Position numbers and translations under genes: made by a program. Below are positions 10,118 through 17,785 of a stretch of 64,000 bases of DNA, piece by piece. Position 1 is the first letter of the stretch, and each line of letters begins with the position of its first letter. The DNA is from Leadbetterella sp040829825 (GTDB lineage: Bacteria > Bacteroidota > Bacteroidia > Cytophagales > Spirosomataceae), in NCBI RefSeq assembly GCF_040829825.1, contig NZ_JBFOLH010000001.1. One strand, written 5' to 3'. The notes under the pieces are model-generated. The model ran no database searches, was not told the DNA's origin, and was given only the letters and a program-made list of their open reading frames with translations.

Positions 10118-12562
10118 TTAACGGAATCCCCCTTCTTCAAATTCCCCGTTTCCGCCGCCGTCGTTATTATTTCCTTTTTTCTTTGCATCGTTCTGCATAC
10201 CCCCGATCCGGTAAGTGAACGACACCATGGCCATCCGGCGCATCCAGCGGTTTTCCTGCTCGCGGTAAAACTGCGCTGTCTCTGTATAACCGCCCCAGCG
10301 GCGCTGGTTGAAAAGGTCTCTTACATTCAGGTTTACAGTACCTTTCTTCTTCAGCACATCCAGCTTGAGCCCGGCATCCACAATAAACGCTTCCACGCTT
10401 TTGCCCTGGGCCTGCACCATGGGCGCCCGGTACTCCGTACGCAGCTGAGCCGAAAGATTGGGGCGGATACGGTAATTGGTGATGGCGTTCACGTTCCAGT
10501 TAAAGCCTTTTGCAGGATCGATCTTAAATTCTTCACTGCCATAAAACCGCCGGAAGAAGAAGTTGGCATTGGCCGTCATGTCTACCTTTTTACTGAAATT
10601 CAGCTGGGAGATCAGCTCCAGCCCGCTGGCTTCGTTACGGCTGATATTCTGGAACTGCGAGAAAGTAGCACCGCTGCTTCCCTCTACCGAAGTAATCACC
10701 GACTGCACCACATCATTTACGCGGCGGTAATAGGCAGAAGAGGTCAGGGTCACCTTTTCCCAGAAACGGGCATAGCTCAGCTCAAAAGCATGGATATCTT
10801 CGGGCATCAGGTTCGGATTTCCCTGGCGTATATTCATCGGGTCTGATACATCGATGAAGGGGTTCACCTGCCAGCCTCTCGGGCGGTTTACCCGGCGGGT
10901 ATAGCTGGCCTGCAGCTGGTTTTCCTTACCGAATTTGCGGGTCAGGAAAAGGCTGGGATAAATCCGGAAATAGTCCAGGTGCCCCTTAGCCGACCGGTCG
11001 TTCGGTGCAAGCACCGGATCATACGAAACATATTCCGTGTTCAGGTAAGCCTGCTCGGCCCGTAAACCGGCCTGGAACCCAAGCTCCCTGGTCAGCTGGT
11101 TTTCGTAATTGACATACAGGGCATGCACGGTGCTTTTCATCAGGAAATCGTTGCTGATGGCATAATCAGGCACCAGGGCATTGGTTGAATCCATATACCG
11201 GGAGTATTGCGTTTCATCCGATGAACGCACGATGGTCCGGTAACCGGTTCCGAACTTGCCGGTCTCGGAAAGCGGAAGCGTATAATCTACCTGGATATTC
11301 ATGTTGGTCCCGCTTTCGGTGGTTTCGTTCCGGCGGTCTTCTATCAGGTTACGCGACTCCGTAAAGTATTGCAGGAAAGTATTCACCCCTTCTTCCGTAT
11401 TTTTCCCCCGGGCAAAAACGGCTGTCAGCTCCTCTCCTTTCCGGGTAAATTCCTGTTTGAAATTCACATTGATATCGTATCCGAGGTCGTCTTCGTTCTG
11501 GCGCGAATACCGCTCACTGTTTCCCGTCATTTCAGGATTATTGGTGTACCGGTAGAAAAGATCTTCGCGGCGGTCATTATCGCGCAGGCTCATATTCCCG
11601 GAAACGCCCAGGAGGGTCTTTTCGGTGACATAGTAGTCTACACCGGCGCCGAATCCGTGATTCAGTCCCTTACGGGTGCTTTCACTGCGGGTTTCCGTAC
11701 GGGCATCGGTCGCAAAAAAACGGGTATTGTTCCAGCTGTCGCCTACCATATTCCGCCGGTTAAAATTATAGCTGCCGAAATAATTCCATTTACCCTGCCG
11801 GTAATTCAGGTTAAAGCCGGCACCGGCATTGCCGTACCAGCCGGCGGAGGCCGTTGCCGCTCCGTTAAACCCGTAACGGGCTTCTTTTTTCAGTACAATA
11901 TTGATGATGCCCGACTGCCCTTCCGCGTCGTACCGGGCCGAGGGGTTGGTGATCACTTCCACCCGTTCAATGGCGTTGGCCGGCAGCGCCTGCAGCAGGC
12001 GGGTGATGTCGTTTCCGGCCATAGCCGACTCTTTGCCGTCAATAAGTATTTTTACATTGGAAGCTCCCCGCAGGCTGACCGATCCGTCCATATCCACCTG
12101 CAGCGAAGGCACATTTGCCAGGAGGTCGGTAGCCGTACCGCCCACGCTGATGGCGCTCTGGCCCACATTGAACACCTTCCTGTCCATCTGCAGCTCCATA
12201 GCCGGCTTGGCACCGGCCACCACCACTTCTTCCAGCAGGGTGCCGGTAGATTGCAACAGCAGCGTGCCCAGGTCCAGGTTCCTGCCGTTTTCCACCACAA
12301 TATTCTTCTGCATATCTACAAAGCCCACATAGCTGGCTTTCAGGTAATAGCTTCCGGAAGCAATGGCCGAAAGCACAAATTTTCCGTCGAGGTCGGTCTG
12401 AACCCCTTTTACATAATCATGGGTTTGGGAATTGAACAGGGATACATTGGCAAATATCAACGGTTCCCGGTCGCCTTCCCCTTGTAACAATCCGCTGACA
12501 TCTGCCTGCCCCAATGCACGTAGGGAGCAAAGCACGCAAAAAAACAGAATACTTCTGAACAT
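10118..12562 (-). CDS. TonB-dependent outer membrane receptor (outer membrane beta-barrel family)
   Basis: 814 residues with signal peptide (MFRSILFFCVLCSLRALGQ). Residues ~22-110 form a carboxypeptidase-regulatory-like Ig domain (GKFVLSAIASGSYYLKASYVG), ~130-215 a TonB plug (DLLANVPSLQVDMDGSVSLR, GIINIVLKK), and the remainder a large beta-barrel of the family common in Bacteroidota. It ends in a charged, Gly/Asn-rich tail (KKKGNNNDGGGNGEFEEGG) instead of the usual C-terminal aromatic strand. No SusD-like partner is adjacent, so the substrate cannot be read from context; members of this subfamily are usually not polysaccharide importers. It stands alone on the minus strand with a candidate promoter about 65 bp upstream. 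Confidence 0.93.
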   Translation of the reverse strand: MFRSILFFCVLCSLRALGQADVSGLLQGEGDREPLIFANVSLFNSQTHDYVKGVQTDLDGKFVLSAIASGSYYLKASYVGFVDMQKNIVVENGRNLDLGTLLLQSTGTLLEEVVVAGAKPAMELQMDRKVFNVGQSAISVGGTATDLLANVPSLQVDMDGSVSLRGASNVKILIDGKESAMAGNDITRLLQALPANAIERVEVITNPSARYDAEGQSGIINIVLKKEARYGFNGAATASAGWYGNAGAGFNLNYRQGKWNYFGSYNFNRRNMVGDSWNNTRFFATDARTETRSESTRKGLNHGFGAGVDYYVTEKTLLGVSGNMSLRDNDRREDLFYRYTNNPEMTGNSERYSRQNEDDLGYDINVNFKQEFTRKGEELTAVFARGKNTEEGVNTFLQYFTESRNLIEDRRNETTESGTNMNIQVDYTLPLSETGKFGTGYRTIVRSSDETQYSRYMDSTNALVPDYAISNDFLMKSTVHALYVNYENQLTRELGFQAGLRAEQAYLNTEYVSYDPVLAPNDRSAKGHLDYFRIYPSLFLTRKFGKENQLQASYTRRVNRPRGWQVNPFIDVSDPMNIRQGNPNLMPEDIHAFELSYARFWEKVTLTSSAYYRRVNDVVQSVITSVEGSSGATFSQFQNISRNEASGLELISQLNFSKKVDMTANANFFFRRFYGSEEFKIDPAKGFNWNVNAITNYRIRPNLSAQLRTEYRAPMVQAQGKSVEAFIVDAGLKLDVLKKKGTVNLNVRDLFNQRRWGGYTETAQFYREQENRWMRRMAMVSFTYRIGGMQNDAKKKGNNNDGGGNGEFEEGGFR

Positions 12563-12624
12563 GAAATTTTGAGTTGTAACTTTTTTAACTGAATGGTATT
12601 GGTTCTATACTATATATACAACTG

Positions 12625-12632
12625 CAAAATTA
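12625..12632 (-). promoter_or_regulatory. Candidate -7 element for TonB receptor
   Basis: Read on the minus strand this is TAATTTTG, a match to TAnnTTTG, 62 bp before the receptor start. No TTTG is seen at the expected -33 distance, so the call rests on the -7 box alone. Confidence 0.35.
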
Positions 12633-12682
12633 CCAAAATCTTATAAACCTTCTTTCTCCTCCCTGCGGCCGCGGCCGGCATT

Positions 12683-13534
12683 TTATGGCCGGGCCAGCAC
12701 CGCTTTCAGCCGGGCGGGGTAGTCGGTCTGTACCGCACGGATGTATTTATACCGCCGCAGGAAGTCTTCGTAAACCGACTGGCTATCAGACGCTTTGCGG
12801 TCTGTATCTCCCAGGCTGTTCATCCACAGACGGATGCCCCTGTTATAGGCTTCAGGCAGCAGGGGGGAGTTTTCAAAAGAAGGATCCACGTGAATAATAT
12901 CGGTCAGGTCTTTGTCGATTATTTTTCGCATTTGGTCATCATTATATGCCCGGGGCATCATCTTTATACGGGGATTTATCGTATAGAGGGTGTCCATTTC
13001 GGTATAATCGTACAAAAAGAACAATACCTGGCTTTCCATTCCCAGCTCCCTGATCATGGCATAGGCTCTTTTACGGGCCTCCATGCCGTCTACCTTAAAG
13101 TCGATATCTACCATCACCCTGTCTTTGGCATAGGCAAGGGCCTCCCGGAAAGTGGGGACCCGGTAATGGGTAGCCTGCCCGTTATGGGTGAGGTACAGCT
13201 GCTGTGTTTCTGCATAGGTAAAGGTACCAACCTCCCCCTTGCCGGTGGTAGTCCGGTCGAGCTGCCTGTCGTGCATGAGCACCATCACGCCGTCGCGGGT
13301 CTCGCGTACATCAATCTCCACCACATCAGCACCCGCCTGTACGGCCTCATCGATAGCCCCCAGTGAATTTTCAGGCACGGTGAGGTGTCCGCCGCGGTGC
13401 GCCGCCACCCATATCCGGGTAGAATCGGGTTGCCGGCTGATACGCTGCGCCCATGTAAATTCTGTCACTAGCAGCACCAGCACCGCCGCCAGCATACCTG
13501 CTCTCTTCTTCATAATCCATTCTGTTTTATTCAT
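12683..13534 (-). CDS. Exported glycerophosphodiester phosphodiesterase family protein
   Basis: GDPD TIM barrel that hydrolyses glycerophosphodiesters to glycerol-3-phosphate and an alcohol. Catalytic motifs are present: AAHRGG near the N-terminus, then PENSLGAIDEAVQAGAD, EIDVRETRDGVMVLMHD (metal ligands E, D and the second catalytic H) and DRTTTGKG. A signal peptide (AAVLVLLVTEFTWAQ) places it in the periplasm or outside. Three in-frame ATGs compete (13549, 13534, 13513); I use 13534, but 13513 (MKKRAGML) gives a compact signal peptide and is equally plausible. It is a single gene, tail to the TonB receptor start, likely with its own promoter at 13643-13650. Confidence 0.92.
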   Translation of the reverse strand: MNKTEWIMKKRAGMLAAVLVLLVTEFTWAQRISRQPDSTRIWVAAHRGGHLTVPENSLGAIDEAVQAGADVVEIDVRETRDGVMVLMHDRQLDRTTTGKGEVGTFTYAETQQLYLTHNGQATHYRVPTFREALAYAKDRVMVDIDFKVDGMEARKRAYAMIRELGMESQVLFFLYDYTEMDTLYTINPRIKMMPRAYNDDQMRKIIDKDLTDIIHVDPSFENSPLLPEAYNRGIRLWMNSLGDTDRKASDSQSVYEDFLRRYKYIRAVQTDYPARLKAVLARP

Positions 13535-13642
13535 ATAACCGGTATACATTTATATCAGAGATATAACTCCGGAAAGACCATTAAAGACTAACCGGACTCT
13601 CCTGTTTTCCTGTTTTTTGATATAAATTTTACCCGGAAACCT

Positions 13643-13650
13643 CAAAAATA
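13643..13650 (-). promoter_or_regulatory. Candidate -7 element for GDPD gene
   Basis: TATTTTTG on the minus strand, matching TAnnTTTG, about 95-130 bp before the possible starts. No clear -33 box is seen. Confidence 0.35.
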
Positions 13651-13723
13651 TAACTTTTACAATATTTTCCTGCCCGATCTGAAGAAAATTTAAACCCCGT
13701 AAGCACCAACCGGGAATATTTCG

Positions 13724-13731
13724 TACCTTTG
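13724..13731 (+). promoter_or_regulatory. -7 element of DEAD-box helicase promoter
   Basis: TACCTTTG followed by CATCC, a very typical Bacteroidota -7 box. With transcription starting a few bases downstream, the helicase mRNA would have a leader of about 170 nt. Confidence 0.6.
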
Positions 13732-13797
13732 CATCCGATTTATCCGTTAGGGTCTCTGCATTCGGCAAAAGGATTTATACCTTTTATTTTTTTACCC

Positions 13798-13909
13798 CTT
13801 CAGAGCAGTAAACGGATCTGGTCCGTGATGAAGGGCGTGTCGCTATCGCCTCTAATTTATTATCTAAAAAATATGGGTTGCTCAGCGTAAGCAACCTGCA
13901 GTCATTTGT
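13798..13909 (+). promoter_or_regulatory. Structured 5' leader of DEAD-box helicase mRNA
   Basis: The 360-bp gap between the divergent genes holds promoters and this leader. Three hairpins are visible: ACGGA/TCCGT (13812-13816 with 13822-13826, loop TCTGG), GGCG/CGCC (13834-13837 with 13847-13850), and GGTTGCT/AGCAACC (13876-13882 with 13890-13896, loop CAGCGTA, extendable by a G-U pair). The last ends only 13 nt before the start codon, where it could control ribosome access. RNA helicase mRNAs of this family often have long regulatory leaders in other bacteria (cold-shock control, autoregulation); the role here is inference. Confidence 0.5.
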
Positions 13910-15589
13910 ATGCAAACATTACAGTTTTCAGAACTTCCTATTTCAGATTATATCCTGAAAGCCGTGGAAGAAATGGGTTTTACCGAATCTACTCCAATCC
14001 AGACAGCCGCTATCCCTGTAGTTTTATCAGGCCGTGACGTGATCGGCCAGGCGCAAACCGGAACCGGAAAAACCGCCGCTTTCGGTATCCCGGCCATAGA
14101 GCACGTGGATGCCGACGACAGAAGCACCCAGGTGCTTATTCTCTGCCCTACCCGTGAGCTTGCCCTCCAGGTTAAAGAGCAGATCACCCTGCTGGCCAAG
14201 TACAAAAAAGGCCTGCTGGTAACCGCCATTTACGGTGGGGAATCGTATGAAAGACAATTTGCCAACCTTAAAAGAGGAACGCAGATCGTGGTAGGTACGC
14301 CCGGCCGTATCATGGACCACATTGAAAGAAAAACCCTAAAGCTGGATAACATTTCAATGGTTATCCTGGACGAGGCCGACGAAATGCTGAACATGGGCTT
14401 CCGGGACGATATTGAGCAGATCCTTTCGCACGTGAAAGAAGAACGCCAGACCGTGCTGTTCTCGGCCACGATGTCAAAAGAGATCATGAACATCACCAAA
14501 AAATTCCAGAACAACCCGGAGATCATCAAAGTTACCAAAAAAGAGGTAACCAATACCAACATTGAGCAGTCGTTCTACGCGGTGAAAAGAGAAGCCAAAT
14601 TTGAGCTGATGGTTCGCCTGATTGATGTGCATGACCTGCAGCTGATGCTGGTTTTCTGTAACACCAAATCAAAAGTAGACGAAGTGGTGGAAGAGCTTCA
14701 GGCCAACGGCTATGCAGCTGAAGGGCTTCACGGTGATATGCGCCAGGCAGCCCGTAACCAGGTGATGAACAAGTTCAGGAACGGAAATACCAAGATCCTG
14801 GTGGCTACCGATGTGGCGGCGAGGGGTATTGACGTAAGCGGTGTAGATGCCGTGATCAACTATGACCTGCCCATGGACCTGGAATACTACGTGCACCGTA
14901 TAGGCCGTACCGGCCGTGCCGGTAAGCTGGGTAAGGCGTTCCTGTTTATCACCAAACGCGACAGAAGCCGGATGCGTGACCTGGAACAATACACCAAAGC
15001 AGCTATTCCACAAGGAAAGATCCCGACCGGCGCCGACCTCGACAAAGCCCGTGCCGATAAATTTATTGATAAGATCAGGGAAAATATCCTGGACGAAGAC
15101 AACCAGCGCTACGAGGCCATAGTAGACCAGCTCAAAGAAGAAGGTTACTATACCCACCAGATCGTTTCTGCCCTGATGAGAATGCAGATGGGAGCCGCAC
15201 GCCGTTCCGATTTCCGGGATGAGGACATTTCTGACGACGCAAGAAGCAGCAGGGGTGAAAAGAGCAAATTCGGTGGCCGTGAAAAAAGCGATCGTTTCAG
15301 CGCCGGCAGCCGCGATAAAAGAAGACCGGCCGACAGCGGCCGCGTAAGCGAAGAAGGAATGACCCGCCTGTTCATTAACCTGGGCCGGAAAGATAACGTT
15401 TCGCCAAACCATATTGTAGGTGCCATTGCCTCTGAGGCACGGATCCCCGGACGGGTGATCGGCCAGATCGATATGTACGATAAATTCAGCTTTGTGGAAG
15501 TGCCTCACCGCGATGTCAGGAAAGTCATTGACGGTATGAGAGGAAAAACCATCAACCAGCGCGAAGCCAATATCGAAGTAGCGAAGTAA
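13910..15589 (+). CDS. DEAD-box ATP-dependent RNA helicase (DeaD/CsdA type)
   Basis: 559 residues. All helicase motifs are present: Q motif with F17-type upstream aromatic, Walker A AQTGTGKT (48-55), PTRELALQ, TPGR, DEAD (VILDEADEML), SAT, then ARGIDV and HRIGRTGRAG in the second RecA domain. A charged linker (~425-480, with many Arg/Ser/Asp) leads to a C-terminal DbpA-type RNA-binding domain (~483-559, MTRLFINLGRKD ... FVEVPHRDVRKVIDGM). Enzymes of this type unwind rRNA and mRNA structure, chiefly in ribosome assembly and cold adaptation. The gene is monocistronic: long leader upstream, strong terminator hairpin 14 bp after the stop. Confidence 0.97.
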   Translation: MQTLQFSELPISDYILKAVEEMGFTESTPIQTAAIPVVLSGRDVIGQAQTGTGKTAAFGIPAIEHVDADDRSTQVLILCPTRELALQVKEQITLLAKYKKGLLVTAIYGGESYERQFANLKRGTQIVVGTPGRIMDHIERKTLKLDNISMVILDEADEMLNMGFRDDIEQILSHVKEERQTVLFSATMSKEIMNITKKFQNNPEIIKVTKKEVTNTNIEQSFYAVKREAKFELMVRLIDVHDLQLMLVFCNTKSKVDEVVEELQANGYAAEGLHGDMRQAARNQVMNKFRNGNTKILVATDVAARGIDVSGVDAVINYDLPMDLEYYVHRIGRTGRAGKLGKAFLFITKRDRSRMRDLEQYTKAAIPQGKIPTGADLDKARADKFIDKIRENILDEDNQRYEAIVDQLKEEGYYTHQIVSALMRMQMGAARRSDFRDEDISDDARSSRGEKSKFGGREKSDRFSAGSRDKRRPADSGRVSEEGMTRLFINLGRKDNVSPNHIVGAIASEARIPGRVIGQIDMYDKFSFVEVPHRDVRKVIDGMRGKTINQREANIEVAK

Positions 15590-15603
15590 GCAGAACATTG
15601 CCG

Positions 15604-15650
15604 GATGACGCGGATTTCTATACAGTTTTGTATAGATGATCCGCGTCATC
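15604..15650 (+). terminator. Long hairpin terminator after helicase gene
   Basis: GATGACGCGGAT (15604-15615) pairs perfectly with ATCCGCGTCATC (15639-15650), and inside it CTATAC (15618-15623) pairs with GTATAG (15630-15635) around AGTTTT. A short T-rich stretch follows (CTGCATTT). The outer arm resembles that of the hairpin at 59132. Confidence 0.75.
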
Positions 15651-15748
15651 TGCATTTCAGCCCTTCCGTTACTCCCTCATATTATCTGTTTTATCTGCAC
15701 ATCAATTGCTTTTTTTCTTATTATTGCAGGGAATAAAACTTTAACCTT

Positions 15749-16684
15749 ATGTACCTGTCGCGAAGAAAATTCCTGAAAGCCTCCGGTGTTTCGGCACTGG
15801 CTGGGCCAATGCTCCTCAGTAACCTCACTTCCTGCAAGCAGGATCAGTCAAAACCGTTCGGCATCCAGCTCTGGACCGTCAAAGAAGACATGGCCAAAGA
15901 TCCTTTAGCCACGCTTAATTTCCTGTCGGATGACGGATACAGGCAAATTGAAAGCTTCACCGGTGAAAAAGGCATCTTCTGGGGCATGACTCCTGCCGAA
16001 TTTCAGAAAGTGCTCTCAGATCTGGGCATGGAGATGGTCAGCTCGCACATAGACCCGCGTTTCACCATTGACCCGGCTTCGGAAGACGACTTCAAAAAGC
16101 TCTGCGACGAATGTGCCTCTATCGGCGTTAAGCATGTGTTTAACCCCTACCCGGGTCCGCAAAGCTCTTCAGACGACTGGAAAAGGCTGGCCGAAGGACT
16201 TAACCGGCAGGGGAAAATCGCTAAGGCTGCCGGCCTGAAAAGCGGGTACCACAATCACCACCAGGAATTTACCGTGACACCGCAGGGTGATCTGCCCTAC
16301 GCTATCCTGACCGGCAATACCGATCCTGCGCTGGTAGACTTCGAGCTCGACCTCTACTGGGCGGTGAAAGCCGGCCAGGACCCTGAAAAATGGTTCCGTG
16401 AGCATTCGGGCCGCTTCTCTTTTGCCCACTTCAAAGACCTTTACAAAGAAGAAAAAGTACGGGAGCTTGACGCCTCTGATGAGCCGCGCACCGAAGAATG
16501 GCCCGTGGGCGCCAGCACTTTCCTGGGTAACGGGCGCATTGACTTCGCCTCTATCCTGAAGACCGGCAAAGAAAACGGGCTGAAATATTTTATCGTGGAA
16601 CAGGAGCGTTTTGACGGCTCTACGGCCCTTGACGACAGCAAAAAGGATGCAGATTACATGAAAAAGCTGCTGGCCACGTCATGA
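15749..16684 (+). CDS. Tat-exported sugar phosphate isomerase/epimerase-like TIM barrel
   Basis: 311 residues of the xylose-isomerase-like TIM-barrel family. The N-terminus has a twin-arginine motif (SRRKFLKAS) and then LTSC, a lipobox, so it is probably a Tat-exported lipoprotein. Metal-site residues of the family are present: Y-H-N-H-H (~168), DFELDLYW (Glu and Asp, ~197), FAHFKDL (His) and FIVEQERF (Glu). Known relatives epimerise or isomerise sugars and keto-sugars. It is translationally coupled (ATGA overlap at 16681) to a paraoxonase-like lactonase, which fits a pathway making and opening sugar lactones. A paralogue lies at 29117. Confidence 0.93.
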   Translation: MYLSRRKFLKASGVSALAGPMLLSNLTSCKQDQSKPFGIQLWTVKEDMAKDPLATLNFLSDDGYRQIESFTGEKGIFWGMTPAEFQKVLSDLGMEMVSSHIDPRFTIDPASEDDFKKLCDECASIGVKHVFNPYPGPQSSSDDWKRLAEGLNRQGKIAKAAGLKSGYHNHHQEFTVTPQGDLPYAILTGNTDPALVDFELDLYWAVKAGQDPEKWFREHSGRFSFAHFKDLYKEEKVRELDASDEPRTEEWPVGASTFLGNGRIDFASILKTGKENGLKYFIVEQERFDGSTALDDSKKDADYMKKLLATS

Positions 16685-17706
16685 AAAGGTACCCGTTCAG
16701 GCTGCTGGGCCTGGTGTTGCTGGCCGGCCTCCTGGCCGTTGTGCTGCGCACCCTCATCCGGTCAGGTGCATTTAAAACGGTTAAAAACTACCGCGATAAG
16801 GTAAAGGTTATACCGGTTCCTACCCCGCCGGGCATTGAAGACCTCGATTACGACCCGGAAACGGGAACGCTCTTCCTGAGCTCTCACGACCGGCGCGACA
16901 GGAACTCTACCGGTGCTATTTATGCGCTTGATGCAGACGGCAATCACCTCAGGAACCTTACGGAGCACCTGGCGCTTTCCGAATTCAGGCCGCACGGCAT
17001 TTCCTTCCTGAACCTGAACGGGAACAAATACCTCTTTGTGATCAGCCACCGAAATACCAAAAATGTGGTGTTGAAATTCCGGTTCCTGAACGACTCTCTC
17101 CGGCTCGAAAATTCTTTCTCCAGCACCGACTTCAGCTCTCCCAATGACCTGCTGGCCGTAGGAGAAAATGCTTTTTTTGTAACCAATGACCACGGTGCGG
17201 TAGACGGGTGGAAGAAAACAGCGGCCGATTACCTGCAATTGCCCGTAGGCAACGTGGTGTATTATGACGGTACCCGCTCAGACATTGCCCTCGATAAAAT
17301 TACATATCCGAACGGCATTGCCCTCTTTAACGACCGCTTATACATTGCCTCTACCCTGGGCAGCCGGATCGGTGTATACAAGCCGGTAACCTCTTATTAC
17401 CGCCTTGAAAAAGAAAAGACCCTGAAAGTTCCGGATGCCCCTGACAACCTGATGGTATACGGCAACCGGATTTACTTTGCGGCCCACCCCAAGCTGCTGG
17501 CCTTTGCGGCGCATGCACGCGATGCCGGTAAAATTTCCCCGTCTTCTGTATACTACCTCGAAAATGATCAGCCCCACCTGGTGTTTATGGATACCGGCCG
17601 GCAGCTCTCGGGCTCCAGCACGGCCCTGCCTGTGGCGGATTCTTCGGGGAATATCCGGCTCTATATAGGAAGCGTCTTTGAGTCACGCATCCTGAAGCTG
17701 GAATAA
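16681..17706 (+). CDS. Paraoxonase/arylesterase-like lactonase, membrane-anchored
   Basis: 341 residues with an N-terminal hydrophobic segment (LLGLVLLAGLLAVVLRTLI) acting as signal anchor. The rest is a six-bladed beta-propeller. All calcium-site motifs of the paraoxonase family are visible in order: GIEDLDY, SSPNDL, VTNDHG, YPNGIAL and APDNLMV. These enzymes hydrolyse lactones or aryl esters. The start overlaps the stop of the TIM-barrel gene by 4 bp, so the two are made together, probably in the periplasm. A sugar-lactone substrate is inference from that partner. Confidence 0.88.
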   Translation: MKRYPFRLLGLVLLAGLLAVVLRTLIRSGAFKTVKNYRDKVKVIPVPTPPGIEDLDYDPETGTLFLSSHDRRDRNSTGAIYALDADGNHLRNLTEHLALSEFRPHGISFLNLNGNKYLFVISHRNTKNVVLKFRFLNDSLRLENSFSSTDFSSPNDLLAVGENAFFVTNDHGAVDGWKKTAADYLQLPVGNVVYYDGTRSDIALDKITYPNGIALFNDRLYIASTLGSRIGVYKPVTSYYRLEKEKTLKVPDAPDNLMVYGNRIYFAAHPKLLAFAAHARDAGKISPSSVYYLENDQPHLVFMDTGRQLSGSSTALPVADSSGNIRLYIGSVFESRILKLE

Positions 17707-17785
17707 AGTAAGAAATTGGTTCCTAATTTCCCTGAATTGTACTTACTTGCAACCTCATTGATTTTGTAATTTTCAGATTGACCAA

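Noticed and set aside
13550..13768. 72-codon open frame upstream of the GDPD gene
   Set aside because: It spans promoters on both strands, shows no family similarity and is better explained as non-coding intergenic sequence.
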